A stretch of DNA of 6,322 bases from contig JAMDBH010000009.1 in assembly GCA_023487615.1 (NCBI GenBank), positions 1 to 6,322 on the forward strand, given 5' to 3'. Shown here in pieces: positions 1-6,281 of the stretch (its first letter is position 1; every line of letters begins with the position of its first letter). The notes below the pieces were generated by a model, which was not told where the DNA came from, ran no database searches, and saw only the letters and a list, made by a program, of their open reading frames with translations. Origin of the DNA: Gammaproteobacteria bacterium. Its GTDB lineage: Bacteria > Pseudomonadota > Gammaproteobacteria > SURF-13. Both the position numbers and the translations under genes were made by a program.

Positions 1-91
1 CACCGAAGCAGATACCTCCCTGAGCAATAAAGAAACCCAACGTAACCACCATCGAGTTCGTAATAAAGGCAAGCGTGGACTCTGGGCTCAT
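1..91 (-). CDS. 5' end of a downstream gene, possible membrane protein (partial)
   Basis: An open frame starts at an ATG at 91-89 and runs off the window edge. It reads MSPESTLAFITNSMVV, followed by a hydrophobic stretch TLGFFIAQGGICFG, which looks like a first membrane segment. An in-frame TGA directly precedes this ATG. A GGGGTGA sequence overlapping the mod stop lies 9 nt upstream, so the gene would be translationally coupled to mod. A second frame is equally open: it starts at ATG 95-93, or at GTG 104-102 in a GTGA overlap with the mod stop, and reads MNEPRVHACLYYELDGGYVG. I prefer the first frame for its membrane-like character, but only about 30 codons are visible and the two cannot be separated here. 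I recognise no family. Confidence 0.35.
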   Translation of the reverse strand, partial: MSPESTLAFITNSMVVTLGFFIAQGGICFG

Positions 92-100
92 TCATTATAT

Positions 101-107
101 TCACCCC
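101..107 (-). promoter_or_regulatory. Shine-Dalgarno sequence overlapping the mod stop codon
   Basis: The minus strand reads GGGGTGA here, and its last three bases are the mod stop codon TGA. It lies 5 nt before ATG 95-93 and 9 nt before ATG 91-89. It is the best ribosome binding site in this stretch and points to a downstream gene read by re-initiation after mod. Confidence 0.45.
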
Positions 108-2392
108 ACACTTACCGGCACGAGTACCATCGTATCATTGCCGAAGATGTCGATCACTTTCACGGCGACGGTGTAGCGGCCCGCTTTGGCGTAGATGTGG
201 GGTGCGGAGATGAATTCCAGGTCGCGGTTTTTGCGGGTGCGGAAGCTTTGCCATTCGTTCTCGAAGATGTAGCTACCGGTCCAGCGTTCTTCGAATTCGC
301 CCTCTCCCGGCCTCCGGCCACCCTCTCCCGCTTGCGGGAGAGGGGCTGCTGAGAGAGAGGGCGAATCGTCCGTCACGCCAGAATCCTTGGCGACCTTGAT
401 GATTTCCTTGCGGCTCATGTAGTCGAAGTCCACTGCCCAGTAGTCCACCCAGTCGGCCCAGTGTTTGGTGAGCGTCTCGCGCGTGACGACGCCATCCTTG
501 TCTTTGCTCACCTTGATGAGTTGGCCCTGTTCGCACACGACTTGGCTTTTGCCGTCCTTGAGGCTCGCAGCGGCGGCTTCCGCCGCGCCTTGGGTGTAGT
601 AAACGGAAAAGTCGGTCAACTCGATCTGGAGCGTGAACTTGTCTTTCTTGTGGTAGCGCGGCGTGGCTTCGATGAAGCTGATGTCGAAAAACACCACTTG
701 GCCTTTTTCTACCGCGCGCTTGTCGAATACTTCGGGAGGAATCTGCTTCGGTGTGAGGTCGATGCCTTTTTGCTTCGCCTCATCCAGCACTGCCGGGAAC
801 AGGCCCATCTCGAACTCAAAGGCGAGCATGTCCACGCGCGAGGCACCGCGCTTGCGGCATTCGGTGATGACCTCTTCCACGAACAGCCGACCCACGGGCA
901 GATTGATGGGGCCGATGACAACTAACCGACCTGCATTCTTACCGTGAAAAAAACTCTCGCCTTCCAGCGGCTCGGCACGGTATGCGCGCAGGATCAGTTC
1001 GCGGAACTCGCGCTCCTTTTGCGCCAGCGCTTGTTCTTTTTGTTTGCCACTGAGTCGTCCGCCGACATTGAGGTACGCTTGGCGCTCGTAGCGGCCGAGG
1101 TTCAGCACTTCGAAGGCGCGGAACGGTTTGCCCGCGTCCTTAGACTCGCGCTGCACTTGAATCAGCCGCTTGCGCGTGGTGTGAATGCCGAACTTGCCGA
1201 GGTCGGTGGCGATCCACTTACGCCCTAGCTTTTCCGCCACCGCCGCCGTGGTGCCGGAGCCGCAGAAGAAATCGGCGACGAGATCACCTTCGTTGCTGCT
1301 GGATTTGAGGATGCGTTCGAGCAGTGCCTCAGGTTTTTGCGTCGCGTAGCCTGTGCCCTCAATAGCTTGGGAATTCACTTCGGAAACATCAATCCAAATA
1401 TCCGTAATTGCTTCGCCCTTTGCTTCGTCGAGATAGCGAATGAGTCCGACCTTTCCAGATGGGTAGTCGTATATTCGTCCGCGCTTTCTAAATTCAGCGA
1501 TTGATGCATCAGAGTAATCTCCGATAGCGTCGATACGATAGACTCGGCCATCTTTGTCTTTGTGGACAAACTTGGACTTGATGTACTCCTGGCTATATTC
1601 CTTGAACTGAGGGTTCCAGCAATATCGGTCACTTCGTGAGTAGTAAAGAATAGTGTCAGAACTCTTCGCATACTGACGCGCGATCGCCTTGGCTCCGCGA
1701 GGCGGCTGGCGTTTCCATCGGACCTCATTGCGGTAACAACTTGCTCCGAACACTTCGTCGAGAGCTTGGCGAACGAACGAATTCACCCGCCAATCACAAT
1801 GCACATAAATACTCCCATCCTCCGCCAGCAAATCCCGCATCAAAATCAGCCGCTCGTAAATCATCGAAATGAACGAATCCGCCCCGCGTCCCCAAGTGTC
1901 ACGGTAGGCGATCTGTTCCAGCAGGTTCGGTTCCTTGTGGAAGGTCTCGCCGCCGATCTCGATGTCCATGGAGAAGTCGGCGCCGACGTCGAAGGGCGGA
2001 TCAATGTAAATCAGTTTCAGCCCGCCCGCGTCCTCGATCTGGCGGCGCAGCGCGCCGCTCTTGAGGCTGGAGAGAATCAGCTTGTTGTCGCCCCAGATGA
2101 GCTTGTTGGTCCAGCCCTTGAGCTGGCGGCCGCGCGTATCGAACAATCCGAACTGTGGCGATTCCGGCGCCTCTTGGCGCGGCTCGTCCACGTGTTCCAG
2201 CGACTGAAAGGGTAGCACGGTGGTGCATACGTCGCGGGTCTTGCCGTTCCATACCAGTTCCACTTCGCGCTTGTCCTCGAACAGGATGAAGCGGTATTTC
2301 TCCGGCAGCGGCTTGCCCTGCTGGATGAGCTGGGTCAGGTCGCGCTTCTCGGCGTCGGTGAGGTCGTAAGCTTCTTTTGTTGGTCTGGCCAT
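101..2392 (-). CDS. mod: Type III-like DNA methyltransferase (Mod subunit), beta class
   Basis: This is the modification subunit of the R-M system: it transfers a methyl group from S-adenosylmethionine to the exocyclic amino group of adenine (or cytosine N4) in the target site. The catalytic motif DPPF is at residues 131-134. The SAM-binding motif FCGSG, in ADFFCGSGTT, is at 376-380. The order DPPF first, FxGxG second is that of beta-class enzymes, which include Type III Mod. Residues of about 225-340 between them should form the target-recognition domain. A long C-terminal part (about 430-763) has a conserved-looking VDMLAFEFEMG segment (520-530) and ends in a beta-rich AGRYTVAVKVIDIFGND stretch (737-753). 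At 763 aa it is longer than usual Mod proteins. Part of the excess is an in-frame repeat element (residues about 676-700). An in-frame TAA two codons before the ATG fixes the start. The ribosome binding site is weak. The gene is separated from the upstream nuclease genes by a 267-bp gap. Confidence 0.93.
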   Translation of the reverse strand: MARPTKEAYDLTDAEKRDLTQLIQQGKPLPEKYRFILFEDKREVELVWNGKTRDVCTTVLPFQSLEHVDEPRQEAPESPQFGLFDTRGRQLKGWTNKLIWGDNKLILSSLKSGALRRQIEDAGGLKLIYIDPPFDVGADFSMDIEIGGETFHKEPNLLEQIAYRDTWGRGADSFISMIYERLILMRDLLAEDGSIYVHCDWRVNSFVRQALDEVFGASCYRNEVRWKRQPPRGAKAIARQYAKSSDTILYYSRSDRYCWNPQFKEYSQEYIKSKFVHKDKDGRVYRIDAIGDYSDASIAEFRKRGRIYDYPSGKVGLIRYLDEAKGEAITDIWIDVSEVNSQAIEGTGYATQKPEALLERILKSSSNEGDLVADFFCGSGTTAAVAEKLGRKWIATDLGKFGIHTTRKRLIQVQRESKDAGKPFRAFEVLNLGRYERQAYLNVGGRLSGKQKEQALAQKEREFRELILRAYRAEPLEGESFFHGKNAGRLVVIGPINLPVGRLFVEEVITECRKRGASRVDMLAFEFEMGLFPAVLDEAKQKGIDLTPKQIPPEVFDKRAVEKGQVVFFDISFIEATPRYHKKDKFTLQIELTDFSVYYTQGAAEAAAASLKDGKSQVVCEQGQLIKVSKDKDGVVTRETLTKHWADWVDYWAVDFDYMSRKEIIKVAKDSGVTDDSPSLSAAPLPQAGEGGRRPGEGEFEERWTGSYIFENEWQSFRTRKNRDLEFISAPHIYAKAGRYTVAVKVIDIFGNDTMVLVPVSVG
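295..366. repeat. 72-bp palindromic repeat element inserted in frame in mod
   Basis: The element has perfect 12-bp terminal inverted repeats: ATTCGCCCTCTC at 295-306 and its complement at 355-366. Inside lies a perfect 11-bp hairpin, CCCTCTCCCGC (321-331), TT, GCGGGAGAGGG (334-344). The length is exactly 24 codons, so mod stays open and gains a low-complexity Gly/Pro/Glu-rich stretch containing PLPQAGEGG and RRPGEGE. From memory, this hairpin and peptide resemble a dispersed intergenic repeat found in many beta- and gammaproteobacteria. I see no clear target-site duplication. Confidence 0.8.
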
Positions 2393-2436
2393 GGTTTATT
2401 GCTCAATATTCTGTTGAAGTACGTGGCTGGCGCATG

Positions 2437-2505
2437 TATTTATCAAACAATTTATGTTATTTATCAAAAGGATATAATAATTCATTTGTTACGCCCCTTT
2501 GATAA
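2437..2505 (-). promoter_or_regulatory. Repeated TTTGATAA sites; probable mod promoter/operator
   Basis: On the minus strand, TTTGATAAATA occurs twice as a perfect 11-bp direct repeat (2468-2458 and 2447-2437). The spacing is 21 bp, about two helical turns, so both copies face the same side of the DNA. The core occurs a third time inverted, TTTGATAA on the plus strand at 2498-2505. The upstream copy contains TTGATA, a near-consensus -35. With a 17-bp spacer it faces a weak -10, GATAAA, inside the downstream copy. The copies could be operators for a repressor, or simply promoter elements. No regulator gene is visible in the window. Confidence 0.45.
2473..2478 (+). promoter_or_regulatory. Perfect -10 hexamer on the plus strand
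   Basis: TATAAT occurs here on the plus strand, with no recognisable -35 at 16-18 bp and no extended -10. It reads away from mod, towards the hairpin at 2627-2650. In an AT-rich stretch it may be chance. Confidence 0.2.
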
Positions 2506-2626
2506 TTCCGACCTTGGCACAGGCCCAGCTCCAAAGGAAAATATTGTACTTTTCACCATAAAATGCCGATAATGTCCTTGTGGATTGGGTCAAAGTCTTT
2601 GGACTGGGGATTCCCGGTCGGCAACT

Positions 2627-2659
2627 GGCCTCGGCGGATACGTCGGGGCCTTTTGCTTT
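2627..2659 (+). terminator. Candidate rho-independent terminator facing the plus strand
   Basis: GGCCTCGGCG (2627-2636), loop GATA, and CGTCGGGGCC (2641-2650) pair over 10 positions on the plus-strand RNA, two of them G-U wobbles. The tract TTTTGCTTTC follows directly. On the minus strand the two wobbles become A-C mismatches and no T tract follows, so it should work only for plus-strand transcripts. It abuts the stop codon of the DUF3800 gene (2662-2660). Confidence 0.4.
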
Positions 2660-3403
2660 CTACGGGAAGCATTTCAACCCCCATCCCAGCCGCTTGCCAC
2701 TGGCGTTAGTATAAAATTTCCCTGCCACCACTTCGAACGCGCGGTTCGCCTGATCCGGACGAAGAATACTCATGCCAACCGGACGTGCAACCAAATCAGC
2801 CAACTGCAACCCCGACAAGTTTGCCTTCTTATCTGCGAATACAATCTCCAGAGGCAACTTTTCGCCGTGGTAGTTTGCCCCATCGCAAACGCGCCGGAAC
2901 TCCAGCTCCAGATCGGCGTCTTCTCTCCGGCCTCTCCGCTCCACAATCACATGGGTTTTGGCAGCACCGACACCTCGCCCCTGCAGGTAATAATGAGCCC
3001 GCTCAAGCCCGAACCCCAGCGCGATGTGATAAGGGTTGTCGGGATTTGAATATTTCTGCTTCAGCGCCTCTTTGCAGATAACCGAACAGATCAGGGAAAA
3101 GGGCGCGTCCGCCACAATCTGCGTCAATTCGTCCAGGAAAACTGTTTTCTTCTCCCTTGATTTGAGAAAGGCAAAGTCACCGACGTCCTTGCGGATATCC
3201 CGCTCGTGCAGAACGATGTTGTCGTGGCCGAAGTGCTTGAGCTTGAAGCGCTGAATCGCCGGAACGATCTTGCCCACATAATCAGCCTTGCTGATAACAC
3301 AAAAGGCCAACACGAACACCGGATAACCGGGGTCAATGGCATCGAGGCCATGGTCTCCGCTTTCGTCCACGAAGACGAGGTAATCGGAGAAGTTGTCACT
3401 CAC
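2660..3403 (-). CDS. DUF3800 domain protein, RNase H-like fold
   Basis: This 247-aa protein has the hallmarks of the DUF3800 family, predicted to have an RNase H-like fold. FVDESGD at residues 11-17 supplies acidic residues D13, E14 and D17. LHERD is at 65-69, VERRG with E155 at 154-158, and ADKKANLSGLQLADLVA near the end, with D191 and D203. These acidic residues are in the right places for a metal-dependent nuclease centre, but catalysis is inferred. There is no signal peptide or membrane segment, so it should be cytoplasmic. The start is a GTG whose bases overlap the res stop as GTGA, with no good ribosome binding site, which indicates translational coupling to Res. DUF3800 proteins are often found near defence genes. 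Its role in this R-M system is not known; a nuclease that helps destroy invading nucleic acid is one possibility. Confidence 0.85.
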   Translation of the reverse strand: MSDNFSDYLVFVDESGDHGLDAIDPGYPVFVLAFCVISKADYVGKIVPAIQRFKLKHFGHDNIVLHERDIRKDVGDFAFLKSREKKTVFLDELTQIVADAPFSLICSVICKEALKQKYSNPDNPYHIALGFGLERAHYYLQGRGVGAAKTHVIVERRGRREDADLELEFRRVCDGANYHGEKLPLEIVFADKKANLSGLQLADLVARPVGMSILRPDQANRAFEVVAGKFYTNASGKRLGWGLKCFP

Positions 3404-6120
3404 GCCTGGTACTCGGTGAAGGTAGCGGCCAGACCGGCGAAGTCTCGCGGTGGATGCTTTTCGAACCCCTTCTGGTCCACGTACACGAAGCGGTAAGTCG
3501 GCCCGCCCTCGGCCCGGCTCGCACTCGTTGCGTCCTCACACCACTGGCGCAAACGAGTCATTTTCTGCGGCAAGTCGCGTTCTTCGCGACCCTTGGTTTC
3601 GACGATCCAGACCGTGCCGTCGGTAGTTTTCAGCATGAAGTCGGGGACATAGTTCGAGAGATCACTGTCGGCCTTGACGTAGTCGATCTTGAAGCCGACG
3701 GCGAGATAGTTTTTGGCAAACGATGCGACGTCCGGTGCAGCGTCGAGAAAACCGGCGAAGGTCAGTTCGAAGCCGCCAGCGTGCGGCTCACCGACAATTT
3801 TGCTGAACAGCGATTTCTTCGGTATGAAATGAGGCCGGTTCTCGGTGCGAAAGGGGCGCGTGTCGCGCAGGCGGATGCGGTCTTCGATTCGCACCGAGCC
3901 GGTGTCCTGGATGGTGAGCGCGTTGATGGCGGTTTTGAATGCATCGAACAGAATCTTCCCTGCCTCTGGCTCGGAGAGATTGCGCAGCACCACCGGGTCT
4001 TCCAGATTCACCGGCGATGCCGCGAACAGATGCCCGCCCATGAACGCCTTCACCTTGGGATAAAGAATGTCATAGCCCCCAACGAGGCGCAGCTCCTTCA
4101 ATAATTGACGCGCGAAAAAGCCGACGACGGATCGGTAGTCGGCGGGGCCAGCGCCATCTAACTGGATGGTGTGATGCACCTCAGCATCGAGCATGGTCTT
4201 GAAGACGATCTCGCGTGTTTGCTCCGGCGTGAAGGGCTTGAGCAGGAGTTTGGCATTGCCGAATTTTGCGGGGTCGAGTGCATCGAGGTCTTTGTATTCG
4301 CGGTTGAAGCGCCGCGTGAGCCGAGGCAATTCGATGTCCAGCGCTTCGATGTCCTTGTCGGCATTCTGCGTGTCCACTTCGACAATGAGCGAGTCCTTGC
4401 GACCGGTATCCGGCCCCATCGGCTTGTACTCGAAGTCTACACCCTGCTCGGTTTTGAGCGATTCAACAAATTCCATGAAGGCGGCCGTACCCATAACCGA
4501 GACAGTTTCGGGCATGTCCGAGCCGAAGTACATGCGGCGCAGGCCTCGACCGAGGGTTTGCTCAGGGAGGATATTGCTCTTGGCGACGTATGCGCGCAGA
4601 CCGACGATGGTGGTGACGTTGCGCACGTCCCAGCCTTCCTTGAGCATCAGCACGGAGACGATGGCTTTGACCGGGCTTTCCCAGGAATCAATCGCATTGG
4701 CTTCACGACGGAGCTTTCTTAACTCTTCCTCGTTTTTGCTGGACGCGGCTTCGGAAATCTCACCGTTGCTTTTGGTGTGGATGACGAGCACGGCGTCGCC
4801 CTCGAGTTCTGGACAGATTTTGCGCAAGTATTCGCCGACCTCGTCGCAGTTGCGGGTATCGTCCACCATGACGAACAGCACAGCTTTTTTGCCCAGAGCC
4901 TCGTGCTCGGCATAGCTCTTGCGCCACTCTTCGATGCCGAGTTGCAAATAGTCCGCGTAATGCTCGGTGAAAATCGCGCTCTTATGCTCTTGCAGCCGGG
5001 TGCGGCTCGCTGGGTCGGGCAACACTGGGTGCTTAACCACATTCTGGTAAATGGCTTCGACCAGCGGGTAGTCCGAGACAGTCTGCACGAAGATCGCGCC
5101 GTTATCGTGCCGAGGTGTGGCGGTTACATCCACCTGCAAGGCCAGGCGACCATCTTTTTGCAACATGCGGTGATGGATGTCCTGAATGCTTTTGAACCAG
5201 GCCATCTTCGGGTCGTGGATATGGTGCGCTTCATCGTTGAACACAGCCAGTTCGTCTATTTCGCGCACGACTTCGCCGAGATCGGTCTTACTGTCGGTGG
5301 TCTTGCCCACAGGCTTTGGGCCGAATGGATCGAGGAAGTAGTCGCGCAAATCTTCGTCGTCCAGCGACGGTTCACGCACGTCGCCGAGATAGACGCGGTG
5401 GATATTGGTGAGAAAGAGGTTGCCCGTATCCCACACGACGCGGGCATCATCCTGAATATGCAGCGTGAGCTGGAAGTCGTCGCGCCAGTTGCGGCCTTGA
5501 TAGCCGTTGTCCGGAAGAATGGGGTCGTTGAAGAAGATACGCAGTCCGTCGAAGTCGGCGCGCAGCCGGTCGAGGACGATGATATTCGGTGCTATCAGGA
5601 GAAAATTTCGCGCCAGAACCGAGTCGGGTTCATAGCGCTTGTGGAAAAAGCTCCAGGCGATGAGCAGCGACAGCACTTTGGTCTTGCCCGCACCAGTCGC
5701 CATCTTCACGACATAACGCGGCCAGTCCTCGTCAAACATATTTGTCGAAACGGCGCCAGAGGCGTCGAAGCGCAACAGATCGAACTTGTCGCGCACCTTG
5801 CGCACGTCATGCAGCCAGATCACCGTCTCCACCGCTTCGCGCTGGGCGAAGTAATAACGGAACGGTGACAGCGTTCCATCGGCCTGCTCAACCAAGTGCT
5901 CGGTCTCGAACCACCAGTTCAGAAGTGCGCGCGATGTATCCGAAGCACCCGCATAACTATCGGCCCGCCACTTCGAAACCTCGCCGCGAATTTTGGCAAC
6001 CAGCGGCGGCAGCAGCTTTTCATACGCTGTGCTGCGAAGCTCTTCCGCGGCCGGAAACCAGCGCTGGTCTGGCAGCAGTTCGGCATAGGGCGATTTCGGG
6101 AATTCAGGATGCAGCGCCAT
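3400..6120 (-). CDS. res: Type III-like restriction subunit (Res): DEAH helicase plus PD-(D/E)xK nuclease
   Basis: This is the ATP-dependent restriction subunit, which acts with Mod to cut unmodified DNA. Visible superfamily 2 helicase motifs: Walker A MATGAGKT (140-147), Walker B DEAH (296-299), VTATPR (332-337), LKEGWDVRNV (493-502) and QTLGRGLRR (521-529). A PD-(D/E)xK nuclease site lies near the C-terminus: YVPDF with D827, then WIVETKG with E841 and K843. All key residues are intact. At 906 aa it is slightly shorter than EcoP1I/EcoP15I Res. The N-terminus (HPEFPKSPYAELLPDQRWFP) looks like the group NCBI calls BPTD_3080 family restriction endonucleases; this is from memory. An in-frame TGA two codons upstream fixes the ATG. 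The ribosome binding site is poor, and the 17-bp overlap with the preceding mini-ORF suggests coupled translation. Helicase similarity alone would also allow a Type I-like name, but the partner Mod and the C-terminal nuclease favour Type III. Confidence 0.93.
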   Translation of the reverse strand: MALHPEFPKSPYAELLPDQRWFPAAEELRSTAYEKLLPPLVAKIRGEVSKWRADSYAGASDTSRALLNWWFETEHLVEQADGTLSPFRYYFAQREAVETVIWLHDVRKVRDKFDLLRFDASGAVSTNMFDEDWPRYVVKMATGAGKTKVLSLLIAWSFFHKRYEPDSVLARNFLLIAPNIIVLDRLRADFDGLRIFFNDPILPDNGYQGRNWRDDFQLTLHIQDDARVVWDTGNLFLTNIHRVYLGDVREPSLDDEDLRDYFLDPFGPKPVGKTTDSKTDLGEVVREIDELAVFNDEAHHIHDPKMAWFKSIQDIHHRMLQKDGRLALQVDVTATPRHDNGAIFVQTVSDYPLVEAIYQNVVKHPVLPDPASRTRLQEHKSAIFTEHYADYLQLGIEEWRKSYAEHEALGKKAVLFVMVDDTRNCDEVGEYLRKICPELEGDAVLVIHTKSNGEISEAASSKNEEELRKLRREANAIDSWESPVKAIVSVLMLKEGWDVRNVTTIVGLRAYVAKSNILPEQTLGRGLRRMYFGSDMPETVSVMGTAAFMEFVESLKTEQGVDFEYKPMGPDTGRKDSLIVEVDTQNADKDIEALDIELPRLTRRFNREYKDLDALDPAKFGNAKLLLKPFTPEQTREIVFKTMLDAEVHHTIQLDGAGPADYRSVVGFFARQLLKELRLVGGYDILYPKVKAFMGGHLFAASPVNLEDPVVLRNLSEPEAGKILFDAFKTAINALTIQDTGSVRIEDRIRLRDTRPFRTENRPHFIPKKSLFSKIVGEPHAGGFELTFAGFLDAAPDVASFAKNYLAVGFKIDYVKADSDLSNYVPDFMLKTTDGTVWIVETKGREERDLPQKMTRLRQWCEDATSASRAEGGPTYRFVYVDQKGFEKHPPRDFAGLAATFTEYQA

Positions 6121-6229
6121 AAGTCACAAGCTCATAAGCGTGGGCGACGTGTCTATTGTAAGTTATCTCCCGCCTCGCTTGTTCCAGCAGGCGGTCGATA
6201 TTCTCCCTGGCGTCTGATTCTTTTGTCAT
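6104..6229 (-). CDS. 41-aa leader ORF resembling the N-terminus of HsdR
   Basis: The ORF from ATG 6229 encodes 41 residues beginning MTKESDARENIDRLLEQA. This resembles the opening of Type I restriction subunits (HsdR), which commonly start with a short acidic helix of the form ARxxIDxLLxxAGW. After about residue 20 the similarity ends (ITYNRHVAHAYELVTYG) and a stop follows, so at most it is a short remnant of such a gene. An AGG lies 6 nt before this ATG. The ORF overlaps res by 17 bp, so it may serve mainly as a leader for coupled translation of res. An alternative in-frame ATG at 6298, with GGAGG 4 nt upstream, would give 64 aa. I prefer 6229 because the recognisable peptide starts there and the -10 at 6281-6276 lies between the two starts. 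Confidence 0.5.
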   Translation of the reverse strand: MTKESDARENIDRLLEQARREITYNRHVAHAYELVTYGAAS

Positions 6230-6245
6230 TTTCAGCCTGATTTCA

Positions 6246-6264
6246 AGGATTGTAACGCAATCCT
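6246..6264. repeat. 7-bp perfect inverted repeat in the leader of the operon
   Basis: AGGATTG (6246-6252) and CAATCCT (6258-6264) are perfect inverted copies separated by 5 bp. They lie between the minus-strand -10 and the ATG at 6229, where an operator or an mRNA hairpin would affect expression of res. No T tract follows on either strand, so it is not a terminator. Confidence 0.4.
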
Positions 6265-6275
6265 GTCCGACCGCA

Positions 6276-6281
6276 ATTATA
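6276..6281 (-). promoter_or_regulatory. Candidate -10 element of the res operon
   Basis: TATAAT on the minus strand is a perfect -10 and would start transcription near 6269, about 40 nt before the ATG at 6229. The 16-18 bp spacing upstream gives only GC-rich sequence unlike a -35 (GGCGCC). A second TATAAT on the plus strand (6278-6283) overlaps it, so a divergent promoter is possible. The gene it would serve lies outside the window. Confidence 0.4.

Larger units (their letters stand above)
2393..2659. other. Intergenic region between the DUF3800 gene and mod
   Basis: This gap of 267 bp has no convincing gene. Its mod-proximal half (about 2430-2510) is markedly AT-rich and holds three copies of TTATCAAA/TTTGATAA plus -10-like sequences on both strands. 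The half next to the DUF3800 stop is GC-richer and holds an 11-bp palindrome CAAAGTCTTTG (2591-2601) and a terminator-like hairpin facing the plus strand (2627-2650). The break suggests that mod has its own promoter. I see no good minus-strand terminator, so read-through from the upstream genes remains possible. Confidence 0.6.

Noticed and set aside
301..344. CCCTCTCCC repeated within a short distance, resembling a CRISPR repeat pair
   Set aside because: The copies belong to one palindromic element inside a coding region. There is no regular array or cas gene.
351..359. GA dinucleotide tract in mod as a phase-variation switch
   Set aside because: There are only four and a half units, they are part of the palindromic element, and they are much shorter than tracts known to slip in phase-variable mod genes.
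461..925. Plus-strand open frame of 154 codons antisense to mod
   Set aside because: It is antisense to the conserved C-terminal part of Mod and shows no domain or ribosome binding site. Other plus-strand frames across mod, the DUF3800 gene and res are dismissed for the same reason.
2482..2559. 25-codon minus-strand ORF in the gap (MVKSTIFSFGAGPVPRSELS...)
   Set aside because: It has no ribosome binding site at a suitable distance and no recognised similarity. It could be a gene remnant, but nothing supports this.
2585..3049. Plus-strand open frame of 154 codons starting in the intergenic gap
   Set aside because: Most of it is antisense to the DUF3800 gene, the hairpin at 2627-2650 lies inside it, and the translation has no recognisable features.
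4777..5868. A 363-codon open frame on the plus strand, antisense to res
   Set aside because: It lies wholly inside the helicase domain of Res, whose motifs are intact. The product has no recognisable domain and reads like a shadow frame caused by high third-position GC.
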